Assembly (NCBI GenBank): GCA_963210315.1
Contig: OY723262.1
Coordinates: 62,001-126,000 of the forward strand
Source: Rhynchopus euleeides
Taxonomy: Eukaryota; Euglenozoa; Diplonemea; Diplonemida; Diplonemidae
Direction of reading: 5' to 3'
Length of the DNA stretch: 64,000 nucleotides
The notes under the pieces are model-generated. The model ran no database searches. It worked only from the letters and a program-made list of their open reading frames with translations, and was not told the DNA's origin. Position numbers and translations under genes: made by a program. The number at the start of each line of letters is the position of its first letter. The stretch's first letter is position 1. Of this stretch, positions 52,751 through 61,591 are shown piece after piece.

Positions 52751-53945
52751 TCATCCGCTCTTCTTCGTCGGGTGCTCCCAAGTCTGCAGGGGGTGGAATG
52801 GCATGTGCAGAAGACAGAACAGTATATACCTTGACACCGGTAGCTTTGTTGAAGTAGAAGACGCGCCCCTTCGAGTCTTTCATCTTGCGCCAGTCGGTGG
52901 CGCCCGAAGAAGAAGAAGAAGACCCGGAACCTGCCTGCACCACCGCCAGCCACTTCAGCATGGATTCACGGTTGTCTTCACTCTTCGATACAAATGGGTG
53001 CGCCAGCAGCTGCTCGATGGTCGCGCGCTCCTGCGGGTTAGAGTTCAAGCACCGCGCCACAAAGTCCTTCAACTCCTCGCTGTAGTTGCCTGTGGAAGGC
53101 CACTCGATGACGGCACGCCCGTTCGCAAGCATGTCCGACAGTGCGATAACATCCATCCGCTTCTGCTTCCAGGGGTAGTCCCCCAGGGCAAGCTCTGCGA
53201 TAGTCACACCGAGAGCCCACACGTCAGAGGGCATGAAGTACCCTTCACCACGAACACGCTCGGGTGACAGATACGCACTTGCCCCGACTGCCGTGTGTGT
53301 GATCTTCTCACCGTTGAGCACCTTGCTGACGCCGAAGTCGCAAATTTTGACCACCCCGTCCTTGTTGATCAGGATGTTGCTGGGCTTCATGTCACGATGC
53401 AGGACATTCTTCGAGTGGAGATGGCGCAGCCCCTTCACCACCTGTGCAGTCATATACGCAAGCGTTGCCATTGGGATGTGTGTCCCGAGGGGACGGAGGT
53501 GATCCAACAGCCCTGTCAGGCTGCCGTTGCTGCAGTACTCCATCAGGATCATCAGATGCGCATCCCGGAAGTACACATCGTGCGACGCCACGATGTTGGG
53601 GTGGGTCTCCATCCCCAGCACGTGGCCCAGCTCTGACTCCAGCCCACTGCGGCTCATGGAAGAGCTCAGAGGGCTGACCTTGAGCGCCAGCATCTCCCCA
53701 GTCGGCTCATGCCGGTACAGGTTCACACGCCCCTGCGCACCCTCGCCCAACCGCTCCCCATCGATGCGCTTCAGATCCTCAAAACGGTACTTCCCGACAC
53801 CCTCACTTGTCACTGAGTACACCTTCCCAGACGACCCTGCCCGCTTGACCTCCACATGCGACGCCGATTTTATCTTGACCTCCTCATCGGCCTTGGCTTC
53901 CTTCAGAGGCGCGATGCCGGGGGGTGGCTTCTTCTTGACGGGCAT
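52751..53945 (-). CDS. MAP2K-like protein kinase with one WW domain
   Basis: Exons 53945-52830 and 52783-52751; 382 aa; one 46-nt intron (GTATAT...CTGCAG). MPVKKKPPPGIAPLKE is shared with the paralogue downstream. Kinase residues are the Gly loop LGEGAQGRV, Lys89, HRDMKPSN near 183, DFG near 203, and YLSPERV. A Ser-rich linker leads to a WW domain split by the intron: DWRKMKDSKGRVFYFNKATG, then TWEHP after splicing. The protein stops 11 codons into exon 2. Without splicing the frame would run on for 70 more codons. Likely a MAP-kinase cascade component recruited to Pro-rich partners. Confidence 0.88.
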
Positions 53946-55601
53946 GGCAGAGGGGTGCGGAGGTGGGTCTCTCTAGGCAGGGGCGGGGCGGCAGAGGGGG
54001 CCGAAGCAGGGAAAGTGTCGTTTATGAGTTCGCCTCCTCTCTGTGGGTGTCTCCTCACTGTGTGTCGCCGTGCATCGGCTCTGCTGAATGGGTGTGTGGT
54101 TGGCTACACCACGTTGTGGTGTAAACCCGGAGAATTTTTCGTCAAAACAAACAAGACTTGGGGGGCCTTCGCGGGTCGTTATGATTCGTTATCCTTCGTC
54201 AGTTCTCACCTAGTTTCCTTCGGAAATGCACCAAAATGCACTGACGATCACCCCGTTGCGAAGACCCCCTTACATCAAATTACATTCTGTTCCTTCGCAA
54301 AGGCTATGCGTTTGGAGAAGGGGGCTGGTGGGGGTGGGGGTGGGGACACTGCCACGCCCGTTTCACTCACTACTGTCTACTCCCGCTTGTGTCGAGCTTT
54401 TCTTTGCAGCGATGCCTCGACCTCCGTTGTTGCCCCTCGTCACCGCCCCCCCCCTCGTTTCACTTCTTAATTCGTTTCCCGGCGCCTGCAGGGCATGGCC
54501 CTCCCCCGCCGGGTGTGGCACACAAACAGACAAAGGGCAGGCAAAGCAGGGTGGGTAGGGGGGAGGGCGGGGGAAAGGCACACAAGGTGCACGTCACGAG
54601 TGTGGGGGGGGCGGGGGGGGAATCACGCAGACACTCACACACGAGAATCTTGGCTTCACAAAGAACGGGAATGCGAGCACCAGCCCCTCCCCCGCCCCCT
54701 CCTCCTCCTCTCTACCGCACAGACGATCGAGAGAACAGGAAGGGGGGTGAAGGGAGGGTGGGGGGGGGGGGGGTGAGAATGCCGCGGGGCTGCATCATGC
54801 GTCTAAGCAGTGACATGTTGCTCGCAACGTCCAGCCAGCCCTTCACACAGCGAACCACATGGCACACACACACACACAATGCACGGCAACCAAAAGTGAG
54901 AAAACGTGGCCAGCATCAGCAGTTTGAAAAGTTGTGCCGAAGCCCTCCTGACCCCACCCACCCCGGTGGGATGCGCTCACACATCCCATCCAGGCCAAGG
55001 CATGCTGCTGAGCAACGTGGCTCTCTATTGGGCTGCACTGCGCGAGGGGGGGGGGGGGGGCCGGTCAGGGTGTCCCATGGAACCCACCCAAACCCCCCAG
55101 CCCTCACGGGATAGTCTCTAGTTATAACAAGCAGCAAACCCCAGAGGTGCTGACACCTCCCCCGCCCCGCCCCCCCCCCCCCTCACGCTGAGCATGTCTA
55201 ATATAAGCAGGGGAGGGGGTGGTGGTGGTGGTGGGGCCAGGCAGCCAGGCAGTGTCTTTCCAGGGCAAACGGGGGGGTGGGGTGCAGCGGTATCGTCAAG
55301 CTGTTTAAGGCTCGATGTGCTGCTCGATGCGGGTCTGCCCAGCGCTGGAACAAGCAGAGCAAGCGATATGTTTCAAAGCGAGGTTTTGTTGGGCCCCACG
55401 GCCCCAAAGGGCCCCGAAGGCCAGGGGAAGGTGGACCCACTTGAAGTGGCCCGACGCTGGATGAGAAGCTCTCTCGCGGGTATCCGGTCTGTGCGCTGGC
55501 GACGGCCAGTCCATTTGCGAGGGGGTGTCTGGAGGGCATCAGTTGCAAGTGTGTTGGCGGCAGTGTCCCTTGCGAGTGTACACGTGTGATATAACACGGC
55601 A
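53946..55601. other. 1.7-kb intergenic region
   Basis: No supported gene. G/C homopolymers near 54755-54772, 55045-55060 and 55160-55180, and CACA repeats at 54860-54880. Confidence 0.4.
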
Positions 55602-56348
55602 TCAGGGCTTTGGCATCGACGCACGTGTCGTGGTCGCCGGGCTTCCCCCCTGCAGCTGATCCGTGAAGGACAGGCTGCGGCGCGACAGATCGAACATGGG
55701 GCTGTATGAGCCTCGCTGGACCTGGCGCTGGATCACCTGATCCAAGCTCTCCACGGCACTTGTGAAGTGACCGATCTTCGTCGCCATCTGTGTGATGGCA
55801 TTCTCGCATTCAGAAAGGCGGCGCGACATCGAGGACATCTGCGGTGCGGGGAATGAATGGCAGTGCCGGGGGGGAATAGGCATGGCATAGGCAAACTGTG
55901 AATGACACACACCTCGTCCTGCATCGCATGCTCGGCATCCTTGCCGTCGTCGTCCTCCAGGACGCCCAGCTCCATCAGCGACATCGACTTGTTGATGGGG
56001 TAGAACGAGAAGTCTAGCTCGCGGATGCACTCCCACACATAGGACTCCTGCAGAGGAAGGGGTGTAAGCACAGGCCGTTGGGGACATGGGGCAATAAGGT
56101 GGGTGGCATAAGGCAGGCAAGGCATACTTGTCCTGTGAACTCGTCTTCCTTCTTCGTCAGGAGATGGTGGTGGAAGTAGAGATAGTTCCACATGTTGTGC
56201 TCCTTGGCTGTATGCTGCTTGAACCCACCTGCAACAAAAAGAAGGGTGGTGTGGCGTGCCGTGGCACATCGGCGTGCTGACGCATACCTTTCAGGTAACG
56301 CTCGAAGGTGCTGCTGTCGAGGCCGCACACAAAACAGTAGTTGCGTTT
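55602..56348 (-). pseudogene. ITPR-like: C-terminal exons of an IP3-receptor-like Ca2+ channel (partial)
   Basis: Four exons: 56348-56288, 56228-56128, 56047-55913 and 55838-55602 (177 aa). Introns of 59, 80 and 74 nt have donors GTATGC, GTATGC and GTGTGT. The start NYCFVCGLDSSTFER, then GFKQHTAKEHNMWNYLYF and TGQESYVWECIREL, match the invariant cytosolic tail of IP3 receptors (CxxC ... H-x4-H zinc-like motif, NMWxYLYF, ESYV). A C-terminal coiled coil follows, as in the family. The pore and TFADLR segment that should directly precede Cys-x-x-Cys are absent upstream within the window. Either a very long intron now full of mobile DNA separates them, or the gene is a broken 3' fragment. Confidence 0.8.
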
Positions 56349-56489
56349 CTGCCGGGGTGGGGGGTGATGGGTATTCATGTGTACTCTGGGCGCGTGAGCT
56401 TGTGGAAATCTGTCAACCCCCAGCAGCTGCTCGCAGCATGCCCGATGCAGGAGAGAAGGAGGTTGACACGAGTCATTACTGGGGGGGGC

Positions 56490-56517
56490 AAATACAAGCA
56501 TATATGCTTGTATTAAG
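56490..56517. repeat. Perfect 24-bp palindrome around GCATATATGC
   Basis: AATACAAGCA-TATA-TGCTTGTATT, about 160 bp upstream of the IP3R-like exons. Shares AATACAAGCAT with the longer palindrome at 56608-56646 and the single site at 56573. Confidence 0.85.
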
Positions 56518-56607
56518 CGTGCCAGCTCGCATAATGCGGGGCTTTCTGGAAAAATTATAAATGATTATACTGCGAATACAAGCATACTAAAAACCCAATT
56601 TTTGTTG

Positions 56608-56646
56608 ACCAGGCTAATACAAGCATACATGCTTGTATTAGCCTGG
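56608..56646. repeat. 19-bp inverted repeat with 2-bp loop
   Basis: ACCAGGCTAATACAAGCAT followed by AC and its exact reverse complement. One arm recurs at 56873-56894 with one change (TAATAGAAGCAT). It abuts the end of the solo YR terminal-repeat relic at 56649. Confidence 0.9.
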
Positions 56647-56648
56647 TA

Positions 56649-56811
56649 GAAAATGTCACTCCAGTACAGCCGCTCTTTACTCGTATTTTGTTTGTGATGC
56701 GTTGACGCTTCCACACACAAAACCTCAACTCCTGTGATGGGGGAGGCTAGTGGTGTGCGGAGCACGTTTGGCTGTGGTGGAGTGACATTTTCTGCTCACA
56801 AGTGTGCGTAA
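56649..56811 (-). repeat. Solo A-B terminal-repeat relic of a VIPER-like element
   Basis: Minus-strand sequence aligns to the A2-B2 unit at 63538-63724: CGCACACTTGTGAGC, CCACCACAGCcaaACGTGCT, GTTTTGTGTGTGGAAGCG with TCAACGC, CACAAACAAA, AGAGCGGCTGTA. The two outer ends are inverted repeats (AGAAAATGTCACTCC / GGAGTGACATTTTCT); the intact element has a different pair at the same positions (AAAGCGCCC / GGGCGCTTT). Core motif at 56699-56713. Probably left by recombination between terminal repeats of a related, diverged element. Confidence 0.75.
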
Positions 56812-56970
56812 AAAAAATTATATTTTTGTGGTGGAAAACCCCCCAAAAACCCCAAAAATACCCAATATTTTCTACCAGGCTAATAGAAGCATATAGGGGG
56901 TATGGAAAAGTCGGTGAAAAAAATGAAAAAAAATGAGAAAAAATCGGCCGAAATTTGCTGTTTTTCGCTA

Positions 56971-57041
56971 AAAAAAGAGTGTGGGGAGTTGGGTCCAGTT
57001 TAGCAAAGTGAGCATATTTTTCGAAAATTGAAAAATTGGGG
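56971..57041 (+). repeat. Dispersed repeat D, copy 2
   Basis: Matches 12141-12233 from the A-rich start through GGGTCCAGTTTAGCAAAGT to GGGGACACC. Confidence 0.7.
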
Positions 57042-58884
57042 ACACCAAAAGTCCCCAAACGAGTCTTCGACTTGGCCAGCAGAGAGAATTTGTTTGGTGA
57101 AAAAATGCCCCAAAAATTGTCGGCCAAAAGTTACTGTTGAAGACGGCACAAGTTCTCTGCACAGGCTGGGTGGGCGCAACGCTGACGAACAACGACAAGC
57201 CGGAGGCTGCGACTGTGAAGAATACAACGAACGGCCCGGGTCCTCCTCTAGATGCCCAGGAACAATGTCCTTCCCACCGGTGTTACGCGGGGCGTTCCGG
57301 GGGTGGGATAGTGCTGCTGCACAGATGCCAGTGTGCCCGTTGAGGAGGGCCACTCCAGTCAGACCTGCTTGTTGCTTGTACATCACAAACAGCAGACCCA
57401 GAGTGGAGTGCCTCATCCCGGTCAACTCAAACACTGCTAGATTGACGAGGCCACCACCTCCTGGCACTGCCTGCACGACAGGGACGGGTGACCTGCAGGT
57501 CGTCGTGAGCAGGACCATGGCAGCCCACTCGAACACCTGTGCGGGGTACCGCAACTCATCTTGCTGCGGGTGTGCAGCGGGTGCGAGTGCGCCCCGGCCG
57601 GGGGTGGCACATACTCCTCCAGGTTTTGCTGACCTCCCAGAGCGATGGCTCAACAGCCACAGCCTTGCCCCGTCAGCCTGCCCACGCTCCGCCCCTGCCG
57701 ACGGGGGGGGGGGGGGGGGGCTCAATCCGCAGTTCCTCGCCGCATTCGCCGCCACGGACAGGAGAAATACGCACAGAGGAGGAGCAGGCAGCTCATTAAA
57801 CGGCTGGTCCCCCGGTGTATCTGGATGCACCGCCCCTGCACATACGGACAGCAGGGGCTGGAAAAAGAGATCTGCATTTTTTTGACCTCCCCGCCATCTG
57901 GATTTCCAGATCAGCCGTGAAGCTGCATACAGTCATCATGCACTGCATCATATCAGACCCACGGGTTCATCAGCCCCTTAGATTCAGACCATGCATTGTC
58001 CAGAACTGCACCCTGTCCTTCAACACCAGTAGATCCACGGCTCATGGGCCCATGTGACGACAAAAACCTGATCGTAGCTCATAGCAAAGATGGGTAACAC
58101 GATCAAGATCATCTGTTCCCAGATGGACGTCTCCTGTTTCCAGGTTTAGGGTTACCGCGAGTGGAGCGCAGATTTACCAAGGTGTATCAAGAGAGTATGC
58201 AGCACTGTCCCAGCAGTTCCTCCTCCTTGGTTCCGACCTCCCACAGTTCTTCGATGACAGGCACAACAGAGTAAGAAGCAACACAGCCAGATCCTTCGAT
58301 CAGGCCCAGACCCAAGCAACAGAGCGGGGGGGGGGGGGGATGAAGTACCTCCTTCAAGAACGTCGCACCACTGGTGATCGCGGCGTCAGGGAAACCGGCC
58401 GTCCTGATGAGAAGACGGTCGCTGCGAAACGGCCACTACACAACCCGGGAACCGGGTCGCAATTGAAAACGGGGGGGGGTGCGGGGGGGGGGGGGGGAAG
58501 GAGCCTGCCACAAACCTGTGACGGTGTGTTTCAGGGGGGGTGCGGGGGGGACAGGGTCACAGTCATTGTCACCACGTGCACTTGACAGACGGTAATTCCA
58601 ACTACAGATCAGAAACCGACTGAAGATAGCGGCCTGGTCTCGGTGACTGCACTCGGAAGACTCTCCCTCAGACGTGGGATGCGGGTCACAGAAGTCAGGG
58701 CGTGGAGGCAGGGCTGTGAACCCGTCAGTCATGAAAGAGGACAGAGCTCAGTGGGGCCGGGGATGGTGTGGATGCATCCATGCATGCATCCACGGCATCC
58801 ATGGATGCCCGAAAAAGTCAAAAAATGGCTTATGGACTTGGGACAGGAAAATCGCCGGAAACCCCGAAAATCGACAAAAAAATG
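57042..58884. other. Unassigned region upstream of the IP3R-like fragment
   Basis: No supported gene. A minus frame at 57000-57830 has a hydrophobic stretch near 57480-57350 but no recognised domain and ends in repeat D. A 16-bp palindrome GGCATCCATGGATGCC lies at 58794-58809. IP3-receptor pore exons were looked for and not found. Confidence 0.4.
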
Positions 58885-59016
58885 TTAAGCACACTCGTGT
58901 GAGCGGAAAGCGCCCCACCACAGCTGCAACCAAACGTGCTCTATACACTAACCCCACCCTTCATCAGGCTCAGGGTGTGATCAGTTCAGGGTTTTGTGTG
59001 TAGAAGCGTCAACGCA
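58885..59016 (+). repeat. Split direct repeat A1
   Basis: Starts TTAAGCACACTCGTGTGAGC, a small hairpin, and contains AAAGCGCCC, inverted relative to the GGGCGCTTT ending B1 and B2. Ends with the 19-bp core. Equal in length to A2 at 63538-63669. Confidence 0.95.
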
Positions 59017-59032
59017 TTTCTGTACTTCATTG
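59017..59032 (+). other. Spliced-leader 3' fragment abutting A1
   Basis: TTTCTGTACTTCATTG is the last 16 nt of the leader at 2826-2863. It begins exactly after the internal CTACAG of that leader and sits at the A1/internal boundary on the coding strand of the element. The neighbouring A1 end (CAACGCA) resembles the leader's own CAACGA, possible microhomology. Confidence 0.7.
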
Positions 59033-59085
59033 TAAGCAGGCGAGAGAATCAAGAGGGGGGCAAGAGTGACAGAAGCGGACAGAGT

Positions 59086-59488
59086 ACGCCGAGCTGCGTG
59101 GTCGTTCTGAAGAGAGAGGGACAGTAACTACGGGCTGAGGGAGTACGCCGAGCTGCGTGTATTTTGAGGTCAGAGAGGGACAGTAACTACGCCGAGCTGC
59201 GTGTATCGTACAGAGAGGGACAGTAATTACGCCGAGCTGCGTGTATCTTGAGGTCAGAGAGGGACAGTAACTACGCCGAGCTGCGTGTATTTTACAGAGA
59301 GGGACAGTAACTACGCCGAGCTGCGTGTATCTTACAGAGAGGGATAGTAATTACGCCGAGCTGCGTGTATCTTGAGGTCAGAGAGGGACAGTAACTACGC
59401 CGAGCTGCGTGTATCTTACAGAGAGGGACAGTAACTACGCCGTGCTGCGTGTATCTTACAGAGAGGAACAGTAACTACGCCGAGCTGC
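59086..59488 (+). repeat. 5' leader tandem repeats of the YR element
   Basis: About ten units of GAGAGGGACAGTAACTACGC followed by CGAGCTGCGTGTATCTTAC. Spacing alternates (about 38-49 bp) because some units carry an extra GAGGTCA. The array stops within a few bases of the gag ATG at 59501. It could hold promoter, packaging or translational signals, or an array of AG acceptor sites. Confidence 0.85.
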
Positions 59489-59500
59489 GTAACAGAGAAG

Positions 59501-60571
59501 ATGGCCACTCTGGATTGGGACACCCTGAAGGTTCCCGACCCCGCCCACCCCGACAACGAGCCAGCAGAGCGTCGCCCCGAGTGCATATTCGAAACCTGCA
59601 ATACAACGCACACAGCCAGGACCGCATTCAGCTGCCACGACTGCGGTGGGACCACGGTCAGGACGTGCATGAGAGAGCACATCCCGGCGCACATCGTCCC
59701 CGAATGGCTCGAGGGCGCAGGGGACAGGGGCTGGGTGTGCCCCGAGTGCGCATGGGTCCGGCAGGCGGTCGACGAGGAGACCGCGGCGGACCTGGCAGCA
59801 GGGGCGGGCGAGCTAGGCGAGGACGGGGAGTACAGCGAGGCGGACAGCCAGAGTGGCACGGGCCTCCAGCACAGGGACGCACACCACCCCGCCGACTCGA
59901 ACACCGATCTCCGCGTGGCGAACTCGCTGGAGTACCTGCTGAAGTTGACAGGCCGGCTGGAGAAGGAGCAGAAGGAGCTGAAGAAGACCGTGGAGACGCA
60001 GGCGAAGCAGATGGCCACTCTGCAGAAGGCGCTGCAGCGGACGGAGGCCGAGCTGCCCGCTGACTTCTCCGCCCACATCGTGTCGACCTGGGGATCGTCG
60101 ATCGCCACTGCCCCCGGACGCAGGTTGGTGAAAGCTGAGGTATCCCGGGTTTTCCGACAGGCGGAGCTCAGCGATGCCCCGAGTTCACCGGACTGGCAAC
60201 ACCAGCTCATCCAGGCCTTCGACTCTCTGTTTCAGACAATGGGGCTGATCCGCGACGACGACGATCCGGACCGTTTTACCGAGGCCCTTCACAAGACAAT
60301 CGTCGCTATGAACTCACACTTTCTCCTGAAGGGGCGAGCGGGCGCCCGCCTCTACCTGGCAAAGGCGAAGATTATGGACCCAGCGAAGTACGATGCGGTG
60401 GCACACGGGCGCCTACTCCGGGAGGGGCGGGCCACGCAGGACGACACGCAGGAGAGGCGGGCCGCGTTTCAAGAGCGGTTCCTGCAGGAGCGTAACACGC
60501 AGGACCGCCCCGCGCCCTACTCGGGAAAGGGCCACCACAAAGGACGGGGGGGGAAAGGCAAGCGACAGTGA
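59501..60571 (+). CDS. gag: Gag-like protein of the YR retrotransposon
   Basis: 356 aa from the first ATG after the leader repeats (MATLDWDTLKVPDP). Residues 27-83 hold a Cys/His-rich module (CIFETCNTTH ... CHDCGG ... CMREH ... CPEC) that could bind zinc. A coiled coil spans about 146-186 (LEKEQKELKKTVETQAKQM). The C-terminal third is helical and ends in a basic Gly/Arg/Lys tail (GKGHHKGRGGKGKRQ) suited to RNA binding. It stops at TGA (60569-60571) with YR continuing in the same frame. Inferred to form the particle or bind the genomic RNA. Confidence 0.85.
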   Translation: MATLDWDTLKVPDPAHPDNEPAERRPECIFETCNTTHTARTAFSCHDCGGTTVRTCMREHIPAHIVPEWLEGAGDRGWVCPECAWVRQAVDEETAADLAAGAGELGEDGEYSEADSQSGTGLQHRDAHHPADSNTDLRVANSLEYLLKLTGRLEKEQKELKKTVETQAKQMATLQKALQRTEAELPADFSAHIVSTWGSSIATAPGRRLVKAEVSRVFRQAELSDAPSSPDWQHQLIQAFDSLFQTMGLIRDDDDPDRFTEALHKTIVAMNSHFLLKGRAGARLYLAKAKIMDPAKYDAVAHGRLLREGRATQDDTQERRAAFQERFLQERNTQDRPAPYSGKGHHKGRGGKGKRQ

Positions 60572-61591
60572 CTTCCCGACACCAGCAGGGGACGCCCGCG
60601 GGCCACGACCCTCCCCCCCGCCGCGGTGGTGTATGTGAAGGCAGTACCATCTGCCCCCCCGTCAACAAGAGGACGCCCCCGCAAGACCGAGACGAGCGTG
60701 ACCCCGGAGGAAGCAACCACCATTCGCCAGGAACTACAGCACACCCTGTCCCAAGCCCTCGCACCCACATACTGGGGGGCCCTCCGCCGCACATACGACA
60801 GATACTCGCAGTTCCGGGAAGGGTGGATGAAAGCGGAGAGGCGGACACTGCCACACGACGAAGGGGCGGTGCTGTGGGTCACGAAGCAACGGAAGGACGG
60901 GCTATCAGTGCAGTCCGCCCTCCAGTACCTCAACAACCTTGCAGCAGCACTCAGACGCTTCGCAGCGTTCCCCCTCGACGGAAGACAAATTGTGGCGGAC
61001 TACAGGCGGGCGCTGAAACGGGGAGGAGCACTACGACCACAGAAGCAAGCAGAACCAGCAACAGCCCACAACATCCGGGAGGCGCTAGCGAAGGAGCCAC
61101 GTCCCATCGTGAAACTGCTGCTCGGCATCATGTGGGGGGGTGCGGCAAGGGCTTCGGACGCACTGCGTTTGGATGTGAAGGACGTCACAGCGGAAAAGCG
61201 CAGCGAGCCGATATACGTGCGCTGGACCCAGTCGAAGGCGGACCCTTTCCACATGGGTCACATCACAGGAATCTCCCTGCCGAAGGACCTACACCGTATC
61301 CTCCGACACCGCCTCCGCAGGGCGCGCAGTGCAGGAGAGACGAGACTGTTCCCGGCGGACGTCACCTACCGGACCGTGGTAAAAGCCGTCAAGCGGGCAC
61401 GGAGGGGGCTCACGGCACACTCTCTGCGGAGGGGGGCACTCACACAGCTTGCGCGGAAGAACGTTCCACTGGAGGAGGTGCGCCTCCTCTCGAGACACGC
61501 GACGGTCGACGGTGTGATGCGTTACGTATCAGCGGCGGAAAACGCACACGCGCGCGAGACAGCACAGGTGTCGGCGAAGATCGAGTGGTGA
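60572..61591 (+). CDS. Tyrosine recombinase of the YR retrotransposon
   Basis: Open from the codon after the gag TGA to the TGA at 61589-61591, 339 codons, with no ATG for the first ~85, so expression by stop-codon readthrough from gag is the simplest model. Catalytic residues of the phage-integrase fold are visible: Arg in GGAARASDALRL, His-x-x-Arg in LTAHSLRRGALTQL, His in LLSRHATVDG and the nucleophile Tyr in VMRYVSA. The N-terminal half (about 60-150) is a helical core-binding domain. The enzyme would integrate the circular cDNA without target duplication. Confidence 0.9.
   Translation, partial: LPDTSRGRPRATTLPPAAVVYVKAVPSAPPSTRGRPRKTETSVTPEEATTIRQELQHTLSQALAPTYWGALRRTYDRYSQFREGWMKAERRTLPHDEGAVLWVTKQRKDGLSVQSALQYLNNLAAALRRFAAFPLDGRQIVADYRRALKRGGALRPQKQAEPATAHNIREALAKEPRPIVKLLLGIMWGGAARASDALRLDVKDVTAEKRSEPIYVRWTQSKADPFHMGHITGISLPKDLHRILRHRLRRARSAGETRLFPADVTYRTVVKAVKRARRGLTAHSLRRGALTQLARKNVPLEEVRLLSRHATVDGVMRYVSAAENAHARETAQVSAKIEW

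Noticed and set aside
57000..57830. 276-codon minus ORF as an upstream exon of the IP3R-like gene
   Set aside because: No pore or TFADLR-type sequence, and it ends in dispersed repeat D.
60568..61591. RT-frame ORF over the YR gene as an independent protein
   Set aside because: Its nominal start is GTG and the sequence is low-complexity Gly/Pro/Thr/Arg; the YR frame carries the catalytic motifs. Its openness is reported as a finding, not as a gene.
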